A stretch of 29,229 nucleotides of DNA from contig CAJLGW010000011.1 in NCBI GenBank assembly GCA_905206345.1, forward strand, positions 1 to 29,229, given 5' to 3'. The DNA is from an uncultured Sutterella sp. (lineage in GTDB: Bacteria; Pseudomonadota; Gammaproteobacteria; Burkholderiales; Burkholderiaceae_F). This document shows positions 8,263 to 15,620 of this stretch, one piece after another (position 1 is the first letter of the stretch; each line of letters starts with the position of its first letter). The notes beneath the pieces are model-generated. The model did no database searches. It had not been told where the DNA came from and saw nothing but the letters and a program-made list of their open reading frames with translations. The position numbers were made by a program, and so were the translations under genes.

Positions 8263-8281
8263 AGCGTTGTTGTCTTTGTAA
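8257..8281. promoter_or_regulatory. Operator-like inverted repeat between pth and the radical SAM gene
   Basis: TTACAAAG (8257-8264) and CTTTGTAA (8274-8281) are perfect 8-base inverted arms separated by 9 bases. The repeat lies in the 160-base gap between two divergent genes and overlaps the candidate -35 element of pth. It is not followed by a T tract on either strand in the way a terminator would be. It could bind a dimeric regulator; no regulator can be named. Confidence 0.45.
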
Positions 8282-8333
8282 TTGTGCGTGTTGTACCATT
8301 GAACCGTTAACCCCTTTTTTAGAAGAAACGAAA

Positions 8334-9113
8334 ATGACAACAATTCTTCACGCTTCCCCCATCTTTGGCCCTGTTCATAGCCGTCGATTAGGTGTCTCCC
8401 TCGGCATTAATCTCTTACCGGCAACGGGCAAGGTTTGTACTTTTGACTGCATCTACTGTGAATGCGGTCGCAATGCAGAGCGCAAAACGCAAGAGCGCTT
8501 GCCCACAAGAGAATTTGTCGTGCAAGAGCTTGAAAAAATGCTCCAAAAGATGAAGACCGAAGGCGTCGCTCCCGATGTTTTAACTTTTGCGGGGAACGGG
8601 GAACCGACGGCGCACCCGCATTTTGCTGAAATAGTTGAAGATGTCATTGCCACGAAAAATCGTTATTTTCCTAACGCCCGTATTAGTGTCTTAACGAACG
8701 GGACTCAGGTTCATAAGCCGAAGGTCTTTAGTGCCTTGCTGAAGGTTGACGATAATATTTTGAAGTTAGACACTGTTGATGATCGTTACATTCAAATGGT
8801 CGATCGCCCTGCTTCTCATTACAGCGCTAAAGAACAAGTTGAGCACTTTGCTCGATTTAACGGTCACGCCAAAATTCAGACGATGTTTATGAAGGGAGTT
8901 CTTGAAAACGGATTTGATGTAGACAACACGTCGGAGGCGTTTGTCCTTCCTTGGCTTGAAGCCTTAAAGGTCATTAAGCCTCAAGAGGTGATGATCTATA
9001 CGATTGACCGAGATACGCCCGATAAATCCTTACAGAAAGCCTCTGCCGAGGTCTTAGATGTCATTGCTAAGAAGGTTGAAGCATTGGGCTTAAAGGTCAA
9101 AGTATCTTACTAG
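8334..9113 (+). CDS. Radical SAM protein of unknown substrate
   Basis: A 259-residue radical S-adenosylmethionine enzyme. The cluster-binding motif is CX3CX2C at Cys35, Cys39 and Cys42 (CTFDCIYC), preceded by the FGPVHSRRLG segment typical of a family of standalone radical SAM proteins. The SAM-binding glycine motif appears as FAGNGEPT, followed by LTNGT. There is no added SPASM or TRAM domain, so this is a minimal core enzyme, possibly an RNA-modification or activating protein, but I cannot name a reaction. It is transcribed against its neighbours pth and rplY and ends at a bidirectional terminator. Radical SAM chemistry can release 5'-deoxyadenosine, the type of by-product that the mtnA unit at 25322 may recycle. 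Confidence 0.88.
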   Translation: MTTILHASPIFGPVHSRRLGVSLGINLLPATGKVCTFDCIYCECGRNAERKTQERLPTREFVVQELEKMLQKMKTEGVAPDVLTFAGNGEPTAHPHFAEIVEDVIATKNRYFPNARISVLTNGTQVHKPKVFSALLKVDDNILKLDTVDDRYIQMVDRPASHYSAKEQVEHFARFNGHAKIQTMFMKGVLENGFDVDNTSEAFVLPWLEALKVIKPQEVMIYTIDRDTPDKSLQKASAEVLDVIAKKVEALGLKVKVSY

Positions 9114-9120
9114 AAAACAA

Positions 9121-9151
9121 AAAAGGCATTCCCCGAAAAGGAATGCCTTTT
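9121..9151. terminator. Bidirectional intrinsic terminator
   Basis: AAAAGGCATTCC (9121-9132) pairs perfectly with GGAATGCCTTTT (9140-9151) around a 7-base loop, with A-rich sequence on the left and T residues on the right. It serves the radical SAM gene on the plus strand and rplY on the minus strand. Confidence 0.9.
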
Positions 9152-9172
9152 AAACTAAGCGGACTTAGTTGA

Positions 9173-9793
9173 TTAGGCGGCAGGAGCTTCTTCAGCAGCG
9201 GCTTCTTCACCAGCTTCCGTAGCTTCATCAGCACCACCCTTGGTCACGACGGAGACCAACACCGGGTCTTCGCTACCGTGAACAACAGCGGTAACACCTT
9301 CCGGCAATTGGATACCGGAGATGCGCAACGTCGTTTGAGCCGTCAAGCCAGAGAGGTCAACCGTGATGAATTCCGGCAAATCCTTCGGCAAGCAGGAGAC
9401 TTCGATAGCGCTACGAGCATGGCTGATCAAGCCCTTGCTGACCTTAACGGCCGGGCTGTCTTCAGCGCCAATAAAGTGCAACGGAACGCTCATAACAACG
9501 TTTTCGTTAGCATCAATGCGTTGGAAGTCGATGTGCAAAACTTGCGGTTTGTACGGGTGCATTTGGAAGGCACGCAAAACGACGAGTTCTTCCTTACCGT
9601 CCAATTCCATCGTCAAAATCGAGGCGTGGAACTTTTCCTTACGCAATGCGTAGAAGATCGGATTGTGTTCGAGCTCGATCGGCGTTGCAGCAGACTTGCC
9701 GCCGTAGAGGATACCCGGCAACTTGTCGGCGCGGCGAAGACGGCGGCTCGCACCCGTACCTTGCGCTTGACGCGTGGTGGCGATGATTTTCAT
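9173..9793 (-). CDS. rplY: 50S ribosomal protein L25, long Ctc/TL5 form
   Basis: A 206-residue L25 protein. The N-terminal L25 domain (about residues 1-92: RQAQGTGASRRLRRADKLPGILYGG and the HIDFQRIDANE region) binds 5S rRNA. The C-terminal TL5/CTC beta domain (about residues 95-190) contains VPLHFIGAEDSPAVKVSKG and LPEFITVDLSGL. An Ala/Glu-rich tail follows. E. coli has only the short 94-residue form; the long one is normal in betaproteobacteria. The ATG has GGAG 7-8 bases upstream. It lies downstream of prs, but a strong terminator and a good promoter separate them, so it is probably transcribed on its own. Confidence 0.96.
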   Translation of the reverse strand: MKIIATTRQAQGTGASRRLRRADKLPGILYGGKSAATPIELEHNPIFYALRKEKFHASILTMELDGKEELVVLRAFQMHPYKPQVLHIDFQRIDANENVVMSVPLHFIGAEDSPAVKVSKGLISHARSAIEVSCLPKDLPEFITVDLSGLTAQTTLRISGIQLPEGVTAVVHGSEDPVLVSVVTKGGADEATEAGEEAAAEEAPAA

Positions 9794-9848
9794 GAGATTT
9801 CTCCAAGATTAATTAAAAATTCCCGGGACGCGACCATCCACTAGGAAC

Positions 9849-9866
9849 AAAGGGATCTCTCCCTTT
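9849..9866 (-). other. Small hairpin in the rplY leader
   Basis: AAAGGGA and TCCCTTT pair around a four-base loop in the roughly 118-base leader expected from the promoter at 9918-9945. It is about 56 bases before the start codon. Whether it is regulatory cannot be told from sequence. Confidence 0.35.
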
Positions 9867-9917
9867 TGAATAAAGATTCATGTTACTAAGAACACAAATC
9901 AGAATAGTGAGAGCGAT

Positions 9918-9945
9918 ATTGTACTGATTTTTAAACAAAAACCAA
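9918..9945 (-). promoter_or_regulatory. Candidate sigma-70 promoter for rplY
   Basis: On the minus strand TTGGTT (9940-9945) and TACAAT (9918-9923) are 16 bases apart, directly downstream of the prs terminator. This would give a leader of about 118 bases. Confidence 0.55.
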
Positions 9946-9947
9946 AC

Positions 9948-9976
9948 AAAAAGGGGAAAGTTTTTTTCTTTCCCCT
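9948..9976 (-). terminator. Intrinsic terminator after prs
   Basis: On the minus strand AGGGGAAAG pairs perfectly with CTTTCCCCT around a seven-A loop and is followed by TTTTTGTTTGG. It starts about 20 bases after the prs stop codon. Confidence 0.92.
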
Positions 9977-9995
9977 AATTGCGGTTCGAAAAATC

Positions 9996-10955
9996 TTATT
10001 CTTCGAACAAAGCGCTCACAGAATCTTCACGAGCGATACGAGAGATCGTTTCGCCAAGAAGATGTGCGGCAGATACCGGAACGATCTTGCTGCAGGCTTG
10101 AGCTGCTTCGCTCAACGGAATCGTATCCGTAACGACGAGTTCATCGAGTTCGGAATTGGCAACGCGCTCAACAGCAGGGCCGGAGAGAACCGGGTGCGTA
10201 ATGTAAGCGCAAACCTTCGTAGCGCCACGTTCCTTCAATGCCTTAGCAGCATTGCAAAGGGTACCGGCCGTATCAACGATGTCGTCCGTGATGATGCAGG
10301 TGCGACCAGCAACGTCACCGATCAAGTTCATGACTTCGGCAACGTTAGCGCGAGGGCGGCGCTTATCGATGATGGCCAAATCACAGCCCAAAGACTTAGC
10401 TAAAGCACGGGCACGCACCACACCGCCGATGTCCGGAGACACAACGATCAAGTTTTCATAGTTGCGGCTGCGCAATTCGCGAAGCAAAATCGGCGTAGCG
10501 TAGATGTTGTCCACGGGAACGTCAAAGAAGCCTTGAATTTGGTCAGCGTGCAAGTCCATCGTAAGAACACGGTCAACACCCACGGATTGAAGCATGTTGG
10601 CAACAACCTTAGCGGAAATGGCGACACGAGCAGAACGAGGACGACGATCTTGACGTGCATAACCGTAGTACGGCATCACAGCCGTGATACGGCGAGCAGA
10701 AGCACGGCGCAAAGCATCGACCATAATGGTCAATTCCATCAAATTGTCATTGGTGGGAGCGCAAGTACTTTGGAGGATGAAGACATCGCGACCGCGAACC
10801 TTTTCGCCGATTTCCACCATGACTTCACCGTCGGAGAAGTGGTTGACAGTGGCTTGGCCAAGAGGAACGTTGAGGTGATCAGCAACAGCTTGGGCAAGTT
10901 TGGGATTGGCATTGCCCGAAAAGACCATGAGATTATCCGGGACCATCGGAACCAT
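9996..10955 (-). CDS. prs: Ribose-phosphate pyrophosphokinase (PRPP synthetase)
   Basis: Makes PRPP from ribose 5-phosphate and ATP for purine, pyrimidine, His, Trp and NAD synthesis. Motifs are complete: FSGNANP near the N-terminus, FSDGEVMVEI, the YARQDRR segment, the DLHADQIQGFF stretch, and the PRPP-binding loop IITDDIVDTAGT. Length is about 319 residues from the ATG at 10955; ATG at 10946 gives 316, close to the E. coli 315, and GTG at 10964 is a third option. None has a strong Shine-Dalgarno, though GAG lies about 9 bases before 10955. The gene is preceded by tRNA-Gln and its terminator and by an unusually structured leader. Confidence 0.97.
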   Translation of the reverse strand: MVPMVPDNLMVFSGNANPKLAQAVADHLNVPLGQATVNHFSDGEVMVEIGEKVRGRDVFILQSTCAPTNDNLMELTIMVDALRRASARRITAVMPYYGYARQDRRPRSARVAISAKVVANMLQSVGVDRVLTMDLHADQIQGFFDVPVDNIYATPILLRELRSRNYENLIVVSPDIGGVVRARALAKSLGCDLAIIDKRRPRANVAEVMNLIGDVAGRTCIITDDIVDTAGTLCNAAKALKERGATKVCAYITHPVLSGPAVERVANSELDELVVTDTIPLSEAAQACSKIVPVSAAHLLGETISRIAREDSVSALFEE

Positions 10956-11198
10956 GATTATCACTCGTCAAAAGAGAGAAGAGATAACTCTTCTGTTTGT
11001 CTTGAACAGTTCTTTTTTGAACTGTTTCCCTTGACATTCCCGCCTGAGAGTCAGGAACTCGCGCTCGACCAAACAGTCGAGACACGACGGTGGGTTCTTG
11101 CTGCTGACAGCTTACGCTGTTCACTTCACAAGCGAGCCGGACCTGTCATGCCCTTTTTTTAGAATCCTTAAAAAGGAATCTAAAGCGAAACGAATCGC
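10956..11198 (-). other. Hairpin-rich 5' leader of prs
   Basis: The gap between the tRNA-Gln terminator and prs contains no supported gene but at least four perfect hairpins in a row on the prs strand: ACAGC/GCTGT (11107-11120), CTCGAC/GTCGAG (11064-11081), CCTGA/TCAGG (11043-11055) and AACAGTTC/GAACTGTT (11005-11026, six-base loop). None has the T tract of a terminator in the prs direction. The order and spacing suggest a structured untranslated leader. No known riboswitch class was recognised. A promoter was not clear; the start of transcription is probably near 11150-11200. Confidence 0.5.
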
Positions 11199-11238
11199 AC
11201 AAAAACAAACGGGAGCTAGCACATTATGCTTGCTCCCG
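11199..11238 (-). terminator. Intrinsic terminator after tRNA-Gln
   Basis: On the minus strand CGGGAGC pairs with GCTCCCG, with AGCA/TGCT continuing the stem after one mismatch, followed by TTTGTTTTTG. It begins six bases past the tRNA CCA end. Confidence 0.88.
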
Positions 11239-11243
11239 AAAGT

Positions 11244-11321
11244 TGGCAGGGGTGGAAGGATTCGAACCTTCGAATGCCGGAATCAAAATCCGGTGCCTTA
11301 GGCCAGCTTGGCGACACCCCT
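11244..11321 (-). tRNA. tRNA-Gln (anticodon UUG)
   Basis: Read on the minus strand, the acceptor arms AGGGGTG and CACCCCT pair, the D stem is GCC/GGC with a 12-base loop, the anticodon stem is CCGGA/TCCGG around TTTTGAT (anticodon TTG), and the T arm is GAAGG/CCTTC around TTCGAAT. The 3' CCA is encoded (11244-11246). It closely resembles E. coli tRNA-Gln with UUG, with a slightly longer D loop. It starts 12 bases after the ispE stop, so it is probably released from the lolB-ispE transcript by RNase processing. Confidence 0.96.
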
Positions 11322-11333
11322 ACAAATTCTGGG

Positions 11334-12188
11334 TCAGCATGGTAATGCTGACGATACCGGGTGTATTTTAAGACTTTTTACGAAAAAATGTTGCCAGTTT
11401 TCCGGAAGGTCTTTAAAAACTCCCTCAGCTTCGTTTTCTGTCATCAGCGCAAACGCTGCAGAACCCGAACCTGTTAAACGAAATCTCTGAAAGTTATCTA
11501 GTAATCTAGCAACCTCGGGGTTGACCTTTTTAACGATCGGTTCGAGATCGTTATGCCCCAGATTTCGGAGGGTTTCCTCAGTGAGGTCACTCTCGAAGTT
11601 CGGTATTTTGACGTATTTCGTATCCCTTGTCAAGTCTTTATGTGAAAAAATTTCAGGAGTGCCCTGATGAACCCCAGGCCAAATGACGGCAAAGGAGGTT
11701 TCAGGGACATCAATCGGCGTTAATTTCTCTCCGATGCCCTCAACCCAAGCATTTGTTCCTAGAAGGAAAAATGGCACATCTGCTCCAAGTTTGGGCGCCA
11801 TCTCGATAAGCTCTTGGCGATGAAGATGTAAATCCCATAAATAATTTAAGCCCATCAAGGTTGTGGCGGCATCAGACGAGCCTCCGCCCATACCGGCCCC
11901 GGCAGGAATCGATTTTTTAACGCAAATTTCTACGCCCAAGGGACAATCGGTACGACTCTTTAAAAATTGAGCGGCTCTGACACACAAGTCTTTTTCAGGA
12001 TCTCCGATCACATCGCCCGTACGAACAATTTGTCCGTCTTGACGGACTTTTAATTCAATCTCGTCATACAGACCAATTAAAACAAAGAGCGATTGCAAGG
12101 TGTGGTAACCGTTGGGAAGTTGCCCTGTCACATGTAAGAAAAGATTCAATTTGGCTGGTGCCAGAAGTGAAAGTTTATTTTCCGTCAT
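11334..12188 (-). CDS. ispE: 4-diphosphocytidyl-2-C-methyl-D-erythritol kinase
   Basis: GHMP-family kinase of the MEP isoprenoid pathway; it phosphorylates CDP-methylerythritol at the 2-hydroxyl. At 284 residues it matches the E. coli enzyme (283). Visible motifs: the N-terminal PAKLNLFL with Lys13, the glycine-rich ATP loop PAGAGMGGGSSDAA (about 95-108), Asp137 in LGADVPFF, and the C-terminal RLTGSGSAAFAL. I chose ATG 12188, with a G-rich GGGGG about 8 bases upstream; the frame is open 18 codons further but that is inside lolB. Its start overlaps the 3' end of lolB by 14 bases, indicating translational coupling. Confidence 0.96.
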   Translation of the reverse strand: MTENKLSLLAPAKLNLFLHVTGQLPNGYHTLQSLFVLIGLYDEIELKVRQDGQIVRTGDVIGDPEKDLCVRAAQFLKSRTDCPLGVEICVKKSIPAGAGMGGGSSDAATTLMGLNYLWDLHLHRQELIEMAPKLGADVPFFLLGTNAWVEGIGEKLTPIDVPETSFAVIWPGVHQGTPEIFSHKDLTRDTKYVKIPNFESDLTEETLRNLGHNDLEPIVKKVNPEVARLLDNFQRFRLTGSGSAAFALMTENEAEGVFKDLPENWQHFFVKSLKIHPVSSALPC

Positions 12189-12753
12189 GGCGAATACCCC
12201 CTTGAATGAGTAACGTAATGACAATGCCGGGCTCCGTTGCACTGGCCAGTCGGGTTAATTGCAAGCGAGTCGGTTGTTGTGCTTCGTTTCTGGCTAGAAC
12301 ATCAATCTGCCAACCGTCTTGTTCGATGCGACTAATGGGGGCTTGCTCAGGGGTGACGACAGAGGGCGTATGGGGGTCGGGCTCTCCGTTAATCCAATAA
12401 ACCAAACCCTCCACAGGGACCGTAAAGCCAAGCGTTTGTGTCATAAGGGTGTTGATGTCTTTAGCTTGAATCGTTTCGTGACCAAGCGCTTGCAAGCGAG
12501 CTACGTCATGACTCTTTTCAATACGAGCAATCGTGCCACCAATAGGAGTCTTGAGGTCTAAAACACTTTCCTCATTGGGGAAGACCAAAAATTCAAATCG
12601 ACCTCTTTCGTTATGGTTGCCTTGGACATCCTTAACGGTGACAGAGAAACGCCCTTGCCAGGTGTTTAACGGTGTTTTTGAGGGAAGGCTCATACAGCCC
12701 GTCAAAATCAAAAGCGGGCAGACACACAACAGTAAGAGACGATTGATTTTCAC
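12175..12753 (-). CDS. lolB: Outer-membrane lipoprotein LolB
   Basis: Receives lipoproteins from LolA and inserts them into the outer membrane. The 192-residue precursor has a signal peptide with lipobox LTGC (Cys20), then the LolB-type fold: TWQGRFSVTV, a stretch with GRFEFLVFPNEESVLDLKTPIGGTIARI, and the VEGLVYWINGEPDP segment that matches the family's W-i-G-P region. I chose GTG 12753, which has GAGGAG seven bases upstream; an upstream TTG overlaps the TPR gene. It is the second gene of TPR-lolB-ispE, spaced 11 bases after the TPR gene. Confidence 0.93.
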   Translation of the reverse strand: MKINRLLLLCVCPLLILTGCMSLPSKTPLNTWQGRFSVTVKDVQGNHNERGRFEFLVFPNEESVLDLKTPIGGTIARIEKSHDVARLQALGHETIQAKDINTLMTQTLGFTVPVEGLVYWINGEPDPHTPSVVTPEQAPISRIEQDGWQIDVLARNEAQQPTRLQLTRLASATEPGIVITLLIQGGIRHDGK

Positions 12754-12764
12754 GATCAAGCTCC

Positions 12765-14513
12765 TCAATGACGAGTATCAAATTGCTTTAAAAAGCGCTT
12801 GGTAGCGGGCTCTAATTCTTTTTGCTGCTTGAGTTTGGTAATCACACCTTGGAGCTTTTTCACCTCACCCGTGGCGTGGTAGAGCTCGCCCAAATGCATC
12901 AAGATTTCTTCATCTTGACTGCTGGCAGCGGCCTTTTCAAGGTAAAGCTTCGCAGACTCGTAATTTTGAACTTTAAAGTAATACCAACCAATGGAGTCTT
13001 GAATGGCAACATTGTTAGGCTCCATTTCGATGGCTTGTTTTAATAACTCGCCCGCTTCTTCAAGACCGCCTTTTTTATCAATCAACAAATAACCGAGCGA
13101 ATTAAAGAAGTCTGCTCGTTTGGGTGAATTTTTAATGGCTTTCCGCAAAAGCTCTTCGGCTTCATCGTTTCGCTTGAGTTCGGTTGCCATATAGGCAGCT
13201 TGGGACAACAGCTCGGGATTCTCCGGCAGTAAAGACAGCGACTTTTTAAGCTTTTTGTAGGCTTTTTTGAAGTCTTTTTGCTTGTGGTAGATGTGAGCTT
13301 GCGCTTGCAAAAGTTCGGCTTTGGCGTTTTTTGAAGCCTTGGTGTTTTCTAATACATCAAGGGCATCATCGATCTTCCCACTTTGCTCAAGCGCTCGGGC
13401 TTGAAGCATACGAGCTCTGACATAAAACTCATCATTGGCGGGAACTTTTTTAAACCAATCAACGGCTGAACCGTATTCTTTTAGGCGAAGATCTAGTAAC
13501 CCCAACGAAAAATAGGCTTGTGGAAGTCTTTCGGCCATCACGGAATGCTCAGTTGCTAAACGTTCAAACGTTAATAAGTAACGCTTGGTTTCAGCATCCA
13601 GCGCCACGGCATCCGAAATTGAAGCCAAACTAAAACTTAGCGCAGCAGAGCGTTTTGAGTAGGGTTCTAAAAGGGGTAATTCTTTTTTGACACCGTCAAC
13701 GTTTTTCGTGCGTGCGTAGGCTTTCGCCAGTCCCAAATGCACGTCCATGTTTTCGGGGTGCTTTTGAGTAAAGCGCTCTAAAAGTTTCACCGCTTGTGCA
13801 GCATTGTCGACGATAAGCACATCAGCGTATTCCAATACGGCAGAGGCGCTATCGGGGAGGTCTTGCTGCGCAATCTTGGCAAAGTGAAGACTTTGCTTTT
13901 TATCTCCCAATCGGCGGTAGAGCTTACTGAGGGACAAAGCAGCTTGACCTCGGTTTTCGCAAGTGGCAGCCAATGGCAGGATAAAGTCAAGAACTTTTTT
14001 AGAGTCTGCAGTCCCTAACTCCGCTTGCAATGCAATTCCTTCAAATTTCGTTAGACGAACTTTGCGGTCTTTTTCTTTTTTTAACCAATTGAGCGCGTCA
14101 TTTTTATTTTTGTTGCTCAAGTCGCCCGTTCTCAGACGTGCCAAAAGAGCAGAAAAATTCGCATCTTCATAGCCCTTAGGGGAGAAACTGACCCAAAGGT
14201 CACTTGCGAGTTTGGCTTCATGAAAGGCGTGAGCTGCATCGGCAATCTGAAAAGCGCGCTGTGCAATGCGAGGATCTTTCGTTTTTCTGGCCACTTCCAT
14301 GTAGGTTTGGTACGCTGTTGATGGGTCGTTGCGTTGCAAGGCAATTTCGCTCGCCATGATTTGGAAAAGCGTTTCACCGGTTAAGACATTTTTCGGTAAA
14401 TCTTTTTCTGCAATAGGGGCGGCCACAGCGGAGCCTATGGTAAAACAGCCCGCCAATATAAGAGCACTCAGAAAGGAGAAGGGTCTTGAAAAAACACGCA
14501 TAATCTTTGTCAC
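12765..14513 (-). CDS. Exported tetratricopeptide-repeat protein
   Basis: A 582-residue protein with an N-terminal signal. LILAGC suggests a lipoprotein signal (Cys23), although AVAAP a few residues later would also allow signal peptidase I. The rest is built of TPR/SEL-like helical repeats, clearest at the C-terminus (about residues 400-560), where GYLLIDKKGGLEEAGELLKQAIEMEPNN and QDSIGWYYFKVQNYESAKLYLEKA are two consecutive units. Such proteins act as scaffolds for envelope complexes. The position before lolB-ispE is conserved in Burkholderiales. GTG 14513 has GGAG 10 bases upstream; ATG 14501 is an alternative start. Confidence 0.87.
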   Translation of the reverse strand: MTKIMRVFSRPFSFLSALILAGCFTIGSAVAAPIAEKDLPKNVLTGETLFQIMASEIALQRNDPSTAYQTYMEVARKTKDPRIAQRAFQIADAAHAFHEAKLASDLWVSFSPKGYEDANFSALLARLRTGDLSNKNKNDALNWLKKEKDRKVRLTKFEGIALQAELGTADSKKVLDFILPLAATCENRGQAALSLSKLYRRLGDKKQSLHFAKIAQQDLPDSASAVLEYADVLIVDNAAQAVKLLERFTQKHPENMDVHLGLAKAYARTKNVDGVKKELPLLEPYSKRSAALSFSLASISDAVALDAETKRYLLTFERLATEHSVMAERLPQAYFSLGLLDLRLKEYGSAVDWFKKVPANDEFYVRARMLQARALEQSGKIDDALDVLENTKASKNAKAELLQAQAHIYHKQKDFKKAYKKLKKSLSLLPENPELLSQAAYMATELKRNDEAEELLRKAIKNSPKRADFFNSLGYLLIDKKGGLEEAGELLKQAIEMEPNNVAIQDSIGWYYFKVQNYESAKLYLEKAAASSQDEEILMHLGELYHATGEVKKLQGVITKLKQQKELEPATKRFLKQFDTRH

Positions 14514-14528
14514 ATTTCGAATTCTCCA

Positions 14529-14561
14529 ATTGTACTGAGTCTCCGTGATTTTTAATACAAT
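14529..14561. promoter_or_regulatory. Candidate divergent promoters for mutY and the TPR gene
   Basis: ATTGTA (14529-14534) and TACAAT (14556-14561) form an inverted pair 21 bases apart. TACAAT, or TAATAC at 14553-14558 with TTGTAC 17 bases upstream, fits mutY on the plus strand. ATTGTA read backwards is TACAAT for the TPR gene. The latter would place the TPR gene's GGAG upstream of the transcription start, so it is the weaker half. Confidence 0.4.
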
Positions 14562-14588
14562 CAGAATGTCTAATAACGGTTACGAAAA

Positions 14589-15620
14589 ATGTCTCAATTT
14601 TCCCAACAATTAATCCAATGGCAAAAGGTTTACGGTCGCCATGGGCTTCCGTGGCAAGTAAGCGAACCTTATGCCCGTTGGATTTCCGAAGTGATGTTGC
14701 AACAAACGCAAGTGGTCACGGTGATTGACTATTACCATCGTTTTATGGAGCGATTCCCAACGGTGACAGACCTTGCTGTGGCTAACGAAGACGAGGTGAT
14801 GCGTTATTGGGCAGGGCTCGGTTATTACACTCGGGCAAGAAACTTGCATAAAGCCGCCAAAACGATAGTAGAAACATACGGTGGGGTCTTTCCCCAAAAG
14901 CGAGAGGAATGGGAGGCGTTGCCAGGCATAGGCAAAAGCACGGCAGCCGCTGTTACCGCCTTTAGTTTTGGTGCAAAAGAGGCGATTTTAGACGGCAACG
15001 TCAAACGAGTTTTGTCCAGAAATTTTGCAATTACTGAACCCATGACCGCTGCGGTAGAGAAGCAGCTTTGGGCATTGGCTCAATCTCTTTTACCCGATAA
15101 CGATATCGAGAGCTACACACAAGGTTTAATGGACTTGGGAGCTACGGTCTGTACTCGAACGCCTAAGTGCGAGGCGTGCCCTTTCCAAGAGAGTTGTTTG
15201 GCTCGTCAACAAGGCATTGAGAAAACGCTTCCTGTGGCAAAGCCTAAGCGCGAGCGACCCGAAAAGCACAGAACGTTCTTTCTTTTCTGGCACGATGATG
15301 CGGTGTTGTTAGTCAAACGAACCGCAAAAGGGGTTTGGCAAGGCTTACACAGTCTGCCCGAAGTTGATGGTCAGTTAAACGATGAGGCAATTGAACATTA
15401 CCTTCAAGAGACTGCGTTTAATATCCGGAATTGGCAACGTATGGAAACCGTGACTCACGATTTTTCCCATTACCGTCTCTTTATCGAACCCATCGCCGTT
15501 CACGTCAGAAATACGGAGGCCATTATCGAGAATGGGACTTGGCTTGAAATAGGAAAGGTCTCAACAGTGGGATTGCCCGCACCGATTGAGACCTTGCTAA
15601 AGCGCTTTTTAAATCTCTAA
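14589..15620 (+). CDS. mutY: Adenine DNA glycosylase MutY
   Basis: Removes adenine mispaired with 8-oxoguanine. Of 343 residues, the N-terminal HhH-GPD domain carries catalytic Glu34 (SEVMLQQTQV), the hairpin LPGIGKSTA (111-119) and Asp135 (AILDGNVKR). The Fe-S cluster cysteines are Cys188, 194, 197 and 203. The C-terminal NUDIX-like recognition domain (about 225-343) includes TVTHDFSHYRLFI. An oddity is that the cysteine spacing is CX5CX2CX5C, one residue shorter in the first loop than the CX6CX2CX5C of the E. coli enzyme. The codons are clear, so this is not a misread frame. No strong ribosome binding site is seen. Its stop overlaps the rapZ stop by four bases. Confidence 0.96.
   Translation: MSQFSQQLIQWQKVYGRHGLPWQVSEPYARWISEVMLQQTQVVTVIDYYHRFMERFPTVTDLAVANEDEVMRYWAGLGYYTRARNLHKAAKTIVETYGGVFPQKREEWEALPGIGKSTAAAVTAFSFGAKEAILDGNVKRVLSRNFAITEPMTAAVEKQLWALAQSLLPDNDIESYTQGLMDLGATVCTRTPKCEACPFQESCLARQQGIEKTLPVAKPKRERPEKHRTFFLFWHDDAVLLVKRTAKGVWQGLHSLPEVDGQLNDEAIEHYLQETAFNIRNWQRMETVTHDFSHYRLFIEPIAVHVRNTEAIIENGTWLEIGKVSTVGLPAPIETLLKRFLNL

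Noticed and set aside
9278..9844. A 188-codon open frame on the plus strand over rplY
   Set aside because: Shadow frame of the rplY coding sequence with no recognisable motifs.
10533..11162. A 209-codon open frame on the plus strand over prs and its leader
   Set aside because: It is antisense to the well-supported prs gene, its protein has no family features, and no start site or promoter supports it.
11162..11182. Hairpin (AGAATCCTT / AAGGAATCT) in the prs leader region as a terminator
   Set aside because: The arms have a mismatch and the T run lies on the wrong side of the stem for termination on either useful strand.
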